DNA of 64,000 nt from Tillus elongatus (Eukaryota; Arthropoda; Insecta; Coleoptera; Cleridae), in contig OZ023267.1 of assembly GCA_964006375.1 (NCBI GenBank), forward strand, positions 88,550,906 to 88,614,905, in the 5' to 3' direction. Position 1 is the stretch's first letter. Every line of letters begins with the position of its first letter. Shown one piece after another: positions 13,686 through 26,302 of this stretch. The notes beneath the pieces were generated by a model, which saw only the letters and a program-made list of their open reading frames with translations, was not told where the DNA came from and ran no database searches. The translations under genes and the position numbers were made by a program.

Positions 13686-14669
13686 ATGCCCAGTGGAGCG
13701 ATTTGTAATGTATCAACGTGCAAAAATAATACTAAAACAGCAAAGAAAAGTGGAGAGACACTTTCCTTCTTTTCTTTTCCTAAAGGGCCTAAGATTCAAA
13801 AAGAATGGGTAAGAAAATGTTATCGCAAAGGTGTCTGGCATGTTGCAAATAAGAGAATTTGCAGTAAGCATTTTAAACCTGAGGATTTTGAAGATGAGTT
13901 GCAGGCTAGGATAATGAATACACAACCAACGCATCTAAAAAAAAATCAGGTACAAAGTTTGTGTTTGTCGGTTTTGATTATTTATTTATTTTGTATAACA
14001 GTATGTAGTACCTACGTATTATTTGAGGTTTGCCTGAGACCTATGAGGGTACCTATTATACCTACTTGTAGTAATAAATTTATATGTTTAGCTGTTCATT
14101 CATTATATATGTTGAACGGGCAAGAAAAACATAATGAGAGTGAAAAGTGGTCCAAGAGAATGATGCATAAAAATAGGAAAGCTATCGTGAAAAGTTTAAT
14201 TAGCAGGAATAAAGAATCATCATTGAACATTACAGAACCAGCTGATGAAAGTAAGCGTCGAGAGGAAACTTTGAGCATATACTTGTCTGAAAGACCACCC
14301 TTTAGTGAAGAAACAGTATGATATCTTAAAAAGAAAATATGAAGAGTTGCAAATTGAAAACTTGTGTTTGAAGAAAAAAATAGATTACTATGAAAACCAC
14401 CAAAATTTACTGCAGCAACATATTTCTGATCTAGAAAAGGGGCTAAAAGAAGCTGGCATTAATTTTGAAGATAGAGTGGAAATAGCCTTTAAAGATCTTT
14501 TAACTTCTAATCAAATTGAAATTTTATTAAAAAGGAAAAGCAAGGCACGTTGGATCCAAGAAGAATTATCTAGGGCATTTACTGTAAGGTAATGAATTAG
14601 ATAGTTTTTTAAAATATTTTAAATCTTACTTAAAAATATTAGATATTTTAGCAAGCGAGCATATATTTA
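13686..14669 (+). pseudogene. P-element transposase, THAP and N-terminal part
   Basis: MPSGAICNVSTCKNN opens a C2CH THAP finger: C7 and C12, later C-S-K-H in RICSKHFKPEDF, with the conserved W and F positions present. A donor-like GT at 13950 follows QPTHLKKNQ, and the segment 13950 to about 14110 reads like an intron. A basic region and a leucine-rich coiled coil follow (KKQYDILKRKYEELQIENLC, 14305 onward, in a shifted frame). The exon then reads WIQEELSRAFTVR, is spliced over 14588-14642 and continues YFSKRAYIY up to the Penelope insertion. THAP proteins bind the transposon ends; the coiled coil mediates oligomerisation. Frame change near 14305 and the insertion make it dead. Confidence 0.85.
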
Positions 14670-14670
14670 C

Positions 14671-15240
14671 AGATACGTAGATGATATTTTAGCTTGTTTT
14701 CAAGGTAGTCATACAGAATTAAATGAATTTTTGAATTTTATTAATAACTTTCACACAAATATTAAGTTTACTTTAGAAGAAGAAGCTAACAGTTGTATAA
14801 ATTTTTTAGACTTAACAATTAGAAAGTTAGAAAATAATTCATTTGACTCTTCAATATATAGGAAACCAACTTACACTGACACAACCATACCATACGATTC
14901 ATGTCACCCTTTTTCACAAAAGCTGTCAGCCTACCATTCTATGATACATCGTGCATTTTCAATACCTATGTCACAAAACAATTTTGAAAAAGAAATTTCA
15001 ATAATTAAGCAAACAGCATTTAATAATGGCTACTCTGTTAAAATAATAGATAAAATGATCGAGAGAAAATAATACAAATTAGCGATTCATTTAATTTATC
15101 CAAATATTAGAGACAAAGAAGACAACAGATACGTTTCGATAACTTATTTTGGAACCATTTCAGAAAACATTTCAAAAATTTTAAATACCTGTACATATAC
15201 AAAGGTAGCTTTTAAATCTTACAACACAACGTTAAAAAAA
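14671..15240 (+). pseudogene. Penelope reverse transcriptase fragment
   Basis: Begins with the catalytic YVDD (14674-14685). The thumb follows: FLDLTIRKLENN, IYRKPTYTDTTIPYDSCHP and KLSAYHSMIHRAF, characteristic of Penelope RT. Open to a stop at 15070-15072, after which the same frame continues (YKLAIHLIYPNI...). The palm and fingers are absent because of 5' truncation. Confidence 0.88.
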
Positions 15241-15595
15241 TCTTGTTTCCTGACAAAAGCTGGAGTTTATAAATTAGCTTGTACACATTGTAAGCAATCT
15301 ACATAGGTCAAACTTCTAGAAATTTTAACACCCGATACAAAGAACATATTTCTGCATTTAGAAATAACCATGCTGACAAATCTACATTTGCAAAATATAT
15401 TATTGAACAGAACAGACCTACATTAAATAACCGCATGCAACCACAACATTTTTATAATGACAAGCGTAAACTAGACTTTTGAAGCTTTGGAAGTTAAAAA
15501 GCACACAAACGACAATAGCTACCTTGTTTTAAACGAGCAAACTGATTTAATGAATTCCCCTTTCTTGGATATTCTTTCTAATTAAATAAGTCAAA
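15241..15595 (+). pseudogene. Penelope GIY-YIG endonuclease remnant
   Basis: GVYKLACTHCKQS near 15263 is the GIY half with the CxxC typical of Penelope. After a one-base slip at about 15301 the YIGQTSRNFNTRYKEH half follows in a new frame, with the catalytic R in NTRYKEH, then FAKYIIEQ. The endonuclease normally nicks the target DNA for target-primed reverse transcription. Confidence 0.85.
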
Positions 15596-15923
15596 GAAAA
15601 TAAATTTAACTATTCTTTCAAAAAAGTCGTAATAAGATAATGAGTTGATGTATGTCGATATTTTCATTGTATAGAGACTGCTATAATACTGTTATTGTTT
15701 AGTTATTTTATTGTTGTAACTGTTATCATAGTTATTATAGGCTAGTTCTATTTTTATGTTAAATATTGACATACATCACGTAGACATTTTGAAAGCCTCA
15801 TCTGTCGTTTCTGTTTCATTTTTATTTTCAATTTGATACATTTTTTTATCAAAACATCATATCATAACATAGCAACAGATATTTATTTTTAGTTGTCATG
15901 ATTTCGTACTAATTCAATTTTAA

Positions 15924-15966
15924 TCTGTCTGAGAATGCTGTGAAGCAGCGAAACTATAGTCACAGA
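15924..15966 (+). ncRNA. hammerhead ribozyme-like motif in Penelope 3' region
   Basis: Elements in order: TCTGT (stem I, 15924-15928), CTGAGA in place of the CUGANGA core, GCTG..CAGC (stem II, 15937-15949, loop TGAAG), GAAA (15950-15953), a short CTATAG stem III, the GTC cleavage triplet (15959-15961) and ACAGA (15962-15966), which pairs with TCTGT. The layout, with a very short stem III, matches the hammerheads known in Penelope long terminal repeats. The core is one base short, so activity is doubtful. Confidence 0.6.
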
Positions 15967-16146
15967 AACGTTGAAGAACATCCTAGAACATCCAGAATTC
16001 GTAAGGGCCACTTGCTCCAGTTAGCTTATGCGCTGGCTACGTCCTTCATCAACGAAAACCAACAGTGAAGCCAGAGAAGTAGTCTCCAAGTCTGTATGTA
16101 GTATGGACAAGTTTCACCAAGTAAGGGCAACAACAATCAATGAATG

Positions 16147-16990
16147 GAGCGTATATTTATTTAAGGAGCACTCTAAAATTTCCTTTACCTGGATTATCCA
16201 CACTGCAGCATTGGGCTGCAAACATTAACTTGACTGATGGCATCCTTGAAGATTTTAAAATGTTATGGAGACTGCAGGGAAGTTAAAGTGTCATCACTGT
16301 ATGAGTACTACCAAAATAATGATGAAATTATGGGGCCACATTCTTATATGCAAGTGAGTGTCTAATAATCATTTTCGTTTGCTAGGTAATTTTTTTCTAC
16401 AAGCCGTTATGATTACTCAATTTTTTTATAGGTGATTATGGCACGTGGACTTTTTTCTAACTGAAAGCAACCTATATATACATGGGGTTTGATCAAAAAT
16501 TGACTAAAGAGTTACTTGAAAAAGTCATTACCTCTTCACATAATGTAAAGTATAACGTTGTTGCTTATGTTACGGATTGTGGCGGTGGGAATCAAGGATT
16601 ATGGAAAACCATGGGCATTAATGAACAAAAGCTGTTTGTTGAGCATCCAGTTACACAAAAGCCTTTTTATTTTTTTGCTGATGTTCCTCATGTCCTAAAG
16701 CTATTAAAAAACTGGTTCCTTGATACTGGTTTTCTGCTGCAGGATAATACAGTCATTAATAAAAATCCTGTGAAATGGTTGCTAGAAAATACAAGATCAG
16801 AAATTAATGCTTGTTATAAACTAACCCCATTACGTTTAGAATGTGAAAGAGCTCAAAGGCAAAATGTTAAATTGGCAGCACAATTGTTTTCAAACACAAC
16901 TGCATTACAGCACAGGGAAAGACCAAAAGGCAAGTGCTGCAGCTGGCGATTTTTTCCAGCTGGTAAATAATTGGTTCGATATTATGAATT
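16147..16990 (+). pseudogene. P-element transposase, catalytic part
   Basis: Continues the exon after the Penelope insertion: YLRSTLKFPLPGLSTLQHWA (16152 on), an intron-like gap 16363-16431 (GTGAGT...ATAG), then VIMARGLFS and the RNase H-like core with VVAYVTDCGGGNQGLWK, where the D is the expected first catalytic acid, followed by FADVPHVLKLLKNWFLD, KWLLEN and LRLECERAQRQNVKLAAQLFS. A frameshift near 16920 moves ASAAAGDFFQLVNNWFDI into another frame. The rest of the transposase is missing. This is the GTP-dependent P/THAP9 family; the order is clear, activity is excluded. Confidence 0.85.
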
Positions 16991-17040
16991 CTTATTCACC
17001 ATCCACCTCAATTCCAACAAAAAAAACCATATGGCACCAA

Positions 17041-17585
17041 TTTTTTTGCTTACAAAGTGATTGCAAAAATTATAAAGCTACGATTTTTATGTGTACAGAT
17101 ACCTACGTAAATATTATATACTAAAATTATTTACTTATTGTGCTAAACCAGTGTATTATTTTACTATGAGTTTTTGCTTAGAAATTGATTGTAAAAATTA
17201 TAAACCTACGACTTTGTATGTGTACAAATAAATATCTACCTAAATATTAGGTGCTAAAATTATTTACTTATTATATATAGCAGCCCAATGTATTATTATT
17301 TTACAATCGTAACAAGATGTATGGTATTTTGCTTTGAAATTGATTGTATAAATTATTACCTATTATTTTGTATGTATACAAATAAATACCTCCTTAAATA
17401 TTATATACAGACATTATTTACTTGTTGTGCTGACTCAATGTACTATTTTACAACTACAAAGATGAAGGAGTTTTGTGATTGGAAATTGATTGCAAAAATT
17501 ATACACCTACTATTTTGTATGTGTGCAAATACATACCTACCTCAATATTATAAACTTAAAAAATTTACATATTGTGAAAGTTGCA
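17041..17585 (+). repeat. tandem array, about 110-150 bp x 4
   Basis: Four diverged direct units start at about 17041, 17171, 17324 and 17469, each with a GATTG(C/T)AAAAATTATA-like head, a TGT(G/A)TACA(A/G)AT block and an ATTATTTACTTATTG-like block. The first unit is contiguous with the P-transposase fragment and is part of the segment repeated in inverted orientation at 19.4 kb. Confidence 0.75.
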
Positions 17586-18153
17586 TGTCATTAAATGAAG
17601 CTTATCAAGTAAGATAGGAAAACAATTAAGAAAAAGAAACCAAAAACCTAGATTGCAGTTCAGAACAAGAAAATCATGTCCAATTTGAGACATTATGAAT
17701 TTATAATTTCATAAATATGTAATTTTTAATCCTTTTCAAGATAAACCAATTAATTGAATCTATTACTTTGAAATCGAATAATATCCTACAACTTCAATAC
17801 ATTCTGTTACTATATGAAAAAATCTTAATTTCAAGTTGTTATTAAATGTTTAATCTTGTTATAAGTTCATAAAAAATATAACTTTGTAAAGACCCACATA
17901 AAAATGTTAGCTGGTTTCTATATTCAATGCACCACTAGATTTAAATTCAGACTTCATGTGACGTACTCCCGCGCCACTTTCTGCTTGGTTGAAAGTTACC
18001 AAACAACCTATCTAATCTATAAACCTTGAACAGTGCATATTAATTTCTTGAGCTTTTTGTGCGTAGGACTTTTGAAATAACATTCTGAAAGTGTAGTTCT
18101 GTGTAAATATAGTGCATTCAATTATTAATAGGTATTGCGATTTTTTTGTGAAA
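17586..18153. other. no recognisable gene
   Basis: AT-rich spacer between the P-derived tandem array and the Tc1 relic; presumably contains the Tc1 5' end, but no inverted repeat was recognised. Confidence 0.5.
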
Positions 18154-19260
18154 AATGGGAAAAACCAAAGATATTCCCCCTGAAAAGATTTCAGAAATTT
18201 CTGCATTATTGAAGTATTCAAATAATTCCCAAAGAAAGATTGCTTCACTTACAGGTGTGAATGTGATGACGGTGAACCGAATAAAAGCAAACTTGATAAA
18301 AACATACCACTAGGAAGTCAGAGAACTGGAAAATGTGGACGTGAGCGAATCACTACGCGTTGAGATATCCGAAAAATACGTAACATTTGCCTGGCTAACA
18401 GGAGAAAGTGTACGAAGGAGTTGACGAAAATTATAAATGAAGCTGGCATTACCATTTCTACCAGAACAACTAGGCGTCGCCTTGTAAAAATGGGATTAAA
18501 ATGCTGCAGACCAGCAAAGAAACCAAAACTGACTCCGGCCATGAAGATTAAACATTTGGCATGGGCTAAGCAACATCGGCACATGACGGTTGCAGACTGG
18601 GAAAATGTGAATATTCCGTTTTTATCCTTAATTTTGGTTCTTTCAGTAATATTTTAATCATTGTGGTCCATTTGTATTTAATATCTTCATTTTGTTCAAG
18701 GTTTGCTTCTTAGACGAATCTCACATTGAGATGATGGATAAATCTTCATTTGTTCGGTGGAGACAGGATGAGAAATATCACCCTGACTGTTGTCGAGACT
18801 GTCAAACATCCTCAGAAGATTATGGTATGGTCAGTTATTAGTGGAAGACGTACAGGACACGCCTTTACATAGTGGAGGGCATGATGAAACAGGAGCAGTA
18901 CAAAAAAGTATTGGAGAGAAGACTGATTCCCCAGACCAGTGAACGGTTTGCTAACCTTTCTAAATGCACTTTTATGCATAATTCCACTCCTTGTCACAGC
19001 ATTCTTAGAGAAGAAACATATCAAAGTTTTGCCTTGGCCGGGCAACTCGCCAGACATGAACCTCATCGAGAATTCGTGGTAGCTCCTGAAACGGAAAATA
19101 TCCAAAGAAAACACCAAAAACAACCAAAATCTCATAGAGGCATTGATTAAAGTTTGGTCATGATGAAGAATTAAAAGAAAATGTAAAAAATGTATTCAGA
19201 GCATGCCAAAAAGGTTCAAGCTGTAATTGATGCCAAAGGAGGATCTACTAAGTACTAAGG
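18154..19260 (+). pseudogene. Tc1-like transposase relic
   Basis: The N-terminal helix-turn-helix starts MGKTKDIPPEKISEISALLK (18154) and reads NNSQRKIASLTGVNVMTVNR, followed after frame breaks by the second HTH (ISTRTTRRRLVKMGLKCCRP, 18450 on) and HLAWAKQHRHMT. An intron-like or inserted stretch spans about 18610-18700. The catalytic region has VCFLDESHI (first D), then FMHNSTPCH where Tc1 has the second D: here it is [17 protein letters not shown] (about 19036-19083, different frame) holds the final E. Multiple frameshifts plus the lost acid make it inactive. Confidence 0.85.
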
Positions 19261-19292
19261 GATTGTACTAAATATTTTATATTTTGATCTTT

Positions 19293-19347
19293 AGTGAATT
19301 TTTATTTTTAAAAAGAGGTATTGATGGTGAGACTTTGCAAAATTGCA
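19293..19347 (+). repeat. fragment resembling TA-family left end
   Basis: GTGAATTTTTATTTTTAAAAAGAGGTA and GATGGTGAGACTTTGCAAAA repeat the sequence at 19666-19730. The two copies bracket the inverted P fragment. Confidence 0.6.
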
Positions 19348-19384
19348 TATAAGAATCATGCATAAAAGTGCATTTAGAAGGTAA

Positions 19385-19662
19385 AATAATACACTGGGTT
19401 AGCACAATAAGTAAATAATTTTAGTACATAATATTTACGTAGGTATCTGTACACATAAAAATCGTAGCTTTATAATTTTTGCAATCATTTTTTAAGCAAA
19501 AAAAATTGGTGCCATATGGTTTTTTTTTTGTTGGAATTGAGGTCGATGGTGAATAAGAATTCAGAATATCGAACCAATTATTTACCAGCTGGAAAAAATC
19601 GCCAGCTGCAGCACTTGCCTTTTGGTCTTTCCCTGGGATGTAATGCTTCAATGCTGCAGCAT
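19385..19662 (-). repeat. inverted second copy of P-transposase 3' segment
   Basis: The reverse complement of this segment matches about 16915-17170 with only scattered differences. It includes the ASAAAGDFFQLVNNWFDI coding part and the first unit of the adjacent tandem array. It ends in unrelated sequence at both sides. Confidence 0.9.
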
Positions 19663-19665
19663 TTG

Positions 19666-19900
<235 letters not shown>

Positions 19901-20816
19901 ATCCAGAGCACTATCTTACATCCTTATCAAGACTCCGCACATTACATTTTGCCTCAATGACTATTTTGCGACCATATATTGGACGCAAAATAGTTTTCGT
20001 TGATTTCTAAGTTATGAAAGCATAGAAACACACCTATCTTGCACATTTAGTTCTCTTTTATGCTTGTCATTCTGTATTAAGTTTTGTTTCCGCTGTTCGT
20101 CTCACCAGATAGCTACAGTATGAAATTCTGTGGACGCAATTTATTGCTAAAGATGAAATATATTATTCAGTTTTAGTTCGCGAAAAATCCGTTGAGGGTG
20201 CAAGTAAATATACACAATGAATATACATCTTTCAATTAGCACAATACTATGATTCCTGTGTTGAAGGCGGTTTAGCAACACTGTAAATATCGAAGATAAC
20301 CTGACAAAGATGTGTATGGTTACGTTTTTCATTTTCTCGGCATATATTATGCCAGTTACTCAGGCTTCAAACATATTTTACTAGGTAAAACCTCCAGATA
20401 CAATTATTTAAGTATAAAAAGAGTTTATTTTTACAACTTTGACCTTTACCTCTTATAATTTGCGTTATAAAAAATAATGTAATAATAATAATTATAATAA
20501 TAATAAAAATAATTAGATATATTTTCTGTATACCTTTTAGGAGAAAATGTATTGCAGTCTTAGTTTTACCATTTTTGCTTTTGTGTTTTGTAGAGTGACA
20601 TAAGCTGAAATATTTTCATATTAACATAAAAAAAACATACGGATGTTGAAAAAGCAGTATGTGAAAATGTGTTAGGCGTAAAGTAAGCTTAAGCGATATT
20701 TTTTTAAATGCTCTAGAGCATCTAGCTGCAACATCAAAAAGTCTTAAGTGCCATATATCTTTCCGTAAAAAGTTTCACGAATTGACAAAATGAAAAATGA
20801 TTTGCTTTATCCAAAG
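19901..20816. other. no recognisable gene
   Basis: AT-rich sequence including a short (AAT)n-like stretch near 20480-20515. Nothing else is recognised. Confidence 0.5.
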
Positions 20817-21903
20817 AACGGAAATAATCGAGTAAAGTCGTCAACAAAAAGATTGGTAAAACCAACTTTTAGCACCATTTTCAAGTAGCTGTTCCTTTTT
20901 TAAATTGATTTTTTTTTGACGTGGTTTACACTTCGCACTACACTTGGTCTAGATTATGCAGAACACAATTTTTTGAAAAGTTAAAAATTTAATATTATAC
21001 TGGGTGTATATTTAAACCGTGTATAAGTTGCAAAAGGTTGGTTGTCCGCCATTTTGTTTAAAAAATTATGGTTTCCCATTATGGATAATAAGTAATCTAA
21101 TATCAATATTTTTGGACATTTTTTCCCGTTTTTTGATTAACACCTTTTGGCATTTTATACAGTGCAAAACAAATAAATTATAAACATTTATTTTTAAAAC
21201 AGTATAATTTGGAAACACGTTGACGGATTTTGATAAGCCTTACCTGGTTGAAAGCTATTTACTTAAGTTTTTTCATAATCACACTATGTTTTGTCTAAAT
21301 GAGGTTTTTACGTTATACAGGCTGGCTAAAAATTCAATACAATTCAATATAACAATTGTTTATATTGTTAGCCATCGAAATTAGTACTTTCTGCTATAAG
21401 GCTCTGTAGATGCAAAAAATGTCTGAATAACATTGTCGTGAATACTTGTCAAGAGAAGTTGGCTAATATTTCTGTACAAAAAAATCAAGTTATCTGCTGT
21501 CAATTGTAATATGGTTACCATGATTTTTACAATTTCTTTGCTTCGCCCTGTATAAAATGCTAAGATTTCTTTATAAAAAAACTGACGACCGTCTAGAGAT
21601 GTTGATATTAGTTCAGTTATTATCCATAGTGGGAGACGATACATTGTTTTAGACAAAATGGCGGACAACAAAACTTTGACAACTTTTACACGGCTTTATC
21701 TTACACCCAGTATAATATAGAATTGTTAACTTTGCCAAAAGAATGTGTTATTTTGCATAATCTAGACCAAGTGTGCTTTTGCGAAGTGCAAACCACATAA
21801 AAAAAAGTTATCGTTTAAAAGAGTAACTGCTAATTGAAGATTGTGTTACAAATTGCTTTTGCCTAACTTTTTGTTGACCACTTTAGTTACTTCTCCGTAG
21901 AAT
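20817..21903. mobile_element. non-autonomous DNA transposon with about 200-bp inverted arms
   Basis: Left arm about 20817-21070 and right arm about 21655-21903 are inverted copies. Matching blocks include GTCAACAAAAAG, TGGTCTAGATTATGCA, TATTATACTGGGTGTA and TTGTCCGCCATTTTGT. The interior has no transposase. Target duplication not resolved; about 1.1 kb, MITE-like. Confidence 0.75.
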
Positions 21904-21952
21904 TTGTCCGCTGGCGCGCTTATGCTTTTTGTCAGGTTAGCGTCTGTACTAG

Positions 21953-23523
21953 CCTACGATTTTATGGAAAAAGGACTGTTGGAAGTTTAAAAAGGGCAGA
22001 GAAGCGCCATCTTGAATTACTTTTTTGAATGGAACACCCCGTATATTATTCTGTTTTCGAAATCTTCTCATAATTGCGAACATTTCTCTTAGAAACACTT
22101 TTTTCCTAAATTTCATTACTAATTTTTAGTTAAATCTCTGGATGAATTCGGCAAATAAGAGGCGTCAAGATACTTTATTAGGGAGGAACAGTACCGGTTA
22201 CCAAAAATCTGCAAGCTTACAAATGTGTTCTGTAAATTCACAATCAAAACCAATAAGTTGGTTGAAAAAACAATTTATTTATTTTTAAATAATAACAGTT
22301 TTATTTTAAACCAACACTTATTATTTCATCAATTGATCGAAGTGCCCCTCTCCTAAATCTTGACATTAAAGTGCCCTATTATATTGTTGCTTCTCTGACC
22401 TTGATGAAAGTCTGTTCTTATATTCCTTCACATGTTTCTCTTATTCTGTGTTCCATTTGACATGTTGGCCATATAAAACCAATTTAAAACACGAATGTTG
22501 CTTTCAGTCAAGATTGAGAACAATCGTTGTCATGGCAATATCTTATTTATTGTCAACCTTAATTGTTAACTGTCAAATAGTACGTTGAGACCCTTAAATA
22601 TTTAACTAAAACTGTGACAATGGCTCGTAGCTGGAAGAAATTTTTATCTAGCAGTCCGTACGTTTAATGATAGATTTCTCGAGATGCTTATTTCGAGGTC
22701 GTATTTACGCAAACTTGTAAATAAACTGCAAACAACTGGTACGCTAAAAAATGCGCCAAGATCAGGAAGACCTCATCTTTCAGAAGAAAATAAGTTCACA
22801 TTATTGCTGAAATGGTAATCAATCCCACTCAGTCAACGTCTGCAGTTGATAAATCCTATGAAGTAAGGCGAAAACTGCCCAAAGAGTTCCCAAGAGTTCT
22901 CAAGTTTCATCGCTACAAAATTAGAGTCCTGCATACTCTCACGGAAGACGATCCAGATCGGAGGATTGAATTTTGTGAGTGGTTAACAAGAAGAATTGAA
23001 GAGGAACGAGGTTTCCTGAAATGTGTATGTTTTTCAGACGAATGCAAGTTTTTTCGTAATGGAAAAGTCAACAAGAACAACGTACGATACTGGAGCGATA
23101 CTAATCCGCATATTTTGAGGCAGGGACATGCCCAGTTTCCTGAAAAAATAAATGTTTGGACGGGGATTTTGTTCGATACTGTTCATTCCTAATAAAGTTT
23201 CTTGACGTCTCTTATTTGTCAAATTCATCCAGAGATTTAACTAAAAATTAATAACAAAATGTGAGTTCTCAAAATGTTTTACCGGAAGTGACCAAAATAC
23301 ATATTTCACTTTTAACACGAAATGTATGTCACTATTCATACATCAATGTTTCTAAAAAGATCAAATTTATGAAGGAAGTGTATCTAAGAGAAATATTCGC
23401 AATTATTAGAAGATTTCGAAGACAGGAAAATATACGGGGTGTTCCATTCAAAGAAGTAATTCAAGATGGCGCTTCTCTGCTATTTTAAAACTTCCATCAG
23501 TCCTTTTTCCATAAAATCGTAGG
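21953..23523 (+). mobile_element. mariner-like element with long TIRs, internally deleted
   Basis: Terminal inverted repeats begin CGATTTTATGGAAAAAGGACTG on the left and end in its complement at the right. They continue inward through GCGCCATCTTGAATTAC, GAATGGAACACCCCGTATAT and CTGGATGAATTCGGCAAATAAG, over about 240 bp (the right arm has an extra insertion of about 100 bp). Only the N-terminal two thirds of a transposase remain. Confidence 0.85.
22690..23192 (+). pseudogene. mariner/Tc1-type transposase, C-terminus deleted
   Basis: A degraded HTH region (KLQTTGTLKNAPRSGRPHLSEE, about 22725-22790) leads into RRKLPKEFPRVLKFHRYKIRV, then the first catalytic acid in CFSDECKFFRNGKVNKNN and WSDTNPHI. 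The frame runs from the ORF start at 22812 to a stop in the right TIR at 23192; the second and third catalytic acids are absent. The style matches the DD41D element at 44.3 kb. Confidence 0.85.
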
Positions 23524-23764
23524 GTTGCACATCCTATTTGAGTCCTCTAAATTTGGTTGCAATTTGGTTACAAATGGTTCAAAACTTAGTAGAGGGGAAC
23601 GGACTTTAGACGGGCACTGTATAACAGCGTACTGGTACCCACTCTTCTATATGAGCCTGAAAGTTGAGTGTGTCAGGCAAAGCATGTAATAAAATTGAAT
23701 GCTCTTGCGATGGACTCCCTGAGACAAGTGACGGGTAAGTAAAGAGGAGACAAGAGTTAGAAAT

Positions 23765-23987
23765 TGTTGTGGAATAATATTTTCGATGACAGAAACAATA
23801 TAAAGAAGAAGTGACAGTGACAGTTTAGTTAAGAGGTTGAAAAAATATATGTGGAAGAATGTTGTATAGCCTGTAATGATAGCTCTGTTAAAATATGTAA
23901 ATGAATGTGTAATCATTGTAATGTTTCTTTTTGTCTTATTTGAATAAAGTGTATTATTAAATAGTCTTTAGTAATCAGAAAACAACA
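23765..23987 (+). repeat. copia 5' LTR
   Basis: Begins TGTTGTGGAATAAT and ends GAAAACAACA, the TG...CA form. An AATAAAG polyadenylation signal lies near 23943. It differs from the 3' LTR at about ten positions by eye. Confidence 0.95.
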
Positions 23988-24003
23988 GGTTATGGACCCA
24001 GAT
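23988..24003 (+). promoter_or_regulatory. primer-binding site, internal initiator tRNA-Met type
   Basis: GGTTATGGACCCAGAT directly follows the LTR. It is nearly complementary to the anticodon-stem region of initiator tRNA-Met, the internal-priming arrangement used by Drosophila copia; one G-to-A difference from GGTTATGGGCCCAG. Confidence 0.75.
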
Positions 24004-24138
24004 CGCAATTCCGCTGAGTAAAAATTATTGTAAAGTGAAATGGAGTTTGGAGATTTTGTCTGCTGTGTTTTTTTTGTTAGTTTCTGGTTTTTGTTCTAGA
24101 ACAATAAGATAAGAAAAGAAAAAAAATTAAGCCCACGA

Positions 24139-26292
<2,154 letters not shown>

Positions 26293-26302
26293 GCACAGGA
26301 AA

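Larger units (their letters stand above)
14670..16146 (+). mobile_element. 5'-truncated Penelope-like retroelement
   Basis: Starts abruptly inside the reverse transcriptase at RYVDDILACF and ends after a hammerhead-like motif and a 3' tail. It is flanked by a 13-bp duplication with one mismatch (14657-14669, GAGCATATATTTA; 16147-16159, GAGCGTATATTTA), both halves of which belong to the P-element exon. That defines the insertion precisely. Stops and a frame break show it is inactive. Confidence 0.88.
13686..17040 (+). mobile_element. P-superfamily (THAP) DNA transposon, interrupted
   Basis: THAP DNA-binding domain, coiled coil and P-type transposase segments occur in order on the plus strand, with small introns still visible (14588-14642 and about 16363-16431). 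A Penelope element splits it at 14670-16146. Beyond about 17040 the coding part dissolves into a tandem array. Termini not found, so boundaries are those of the coding region. Confidence 0.85.

Noticed and set aside
14238..14275. CTGATGA followed by GAAAC, a possible second hammerhead
   Set aside because: No pairing for stem II or stem I and it lies in the P-element coding region.
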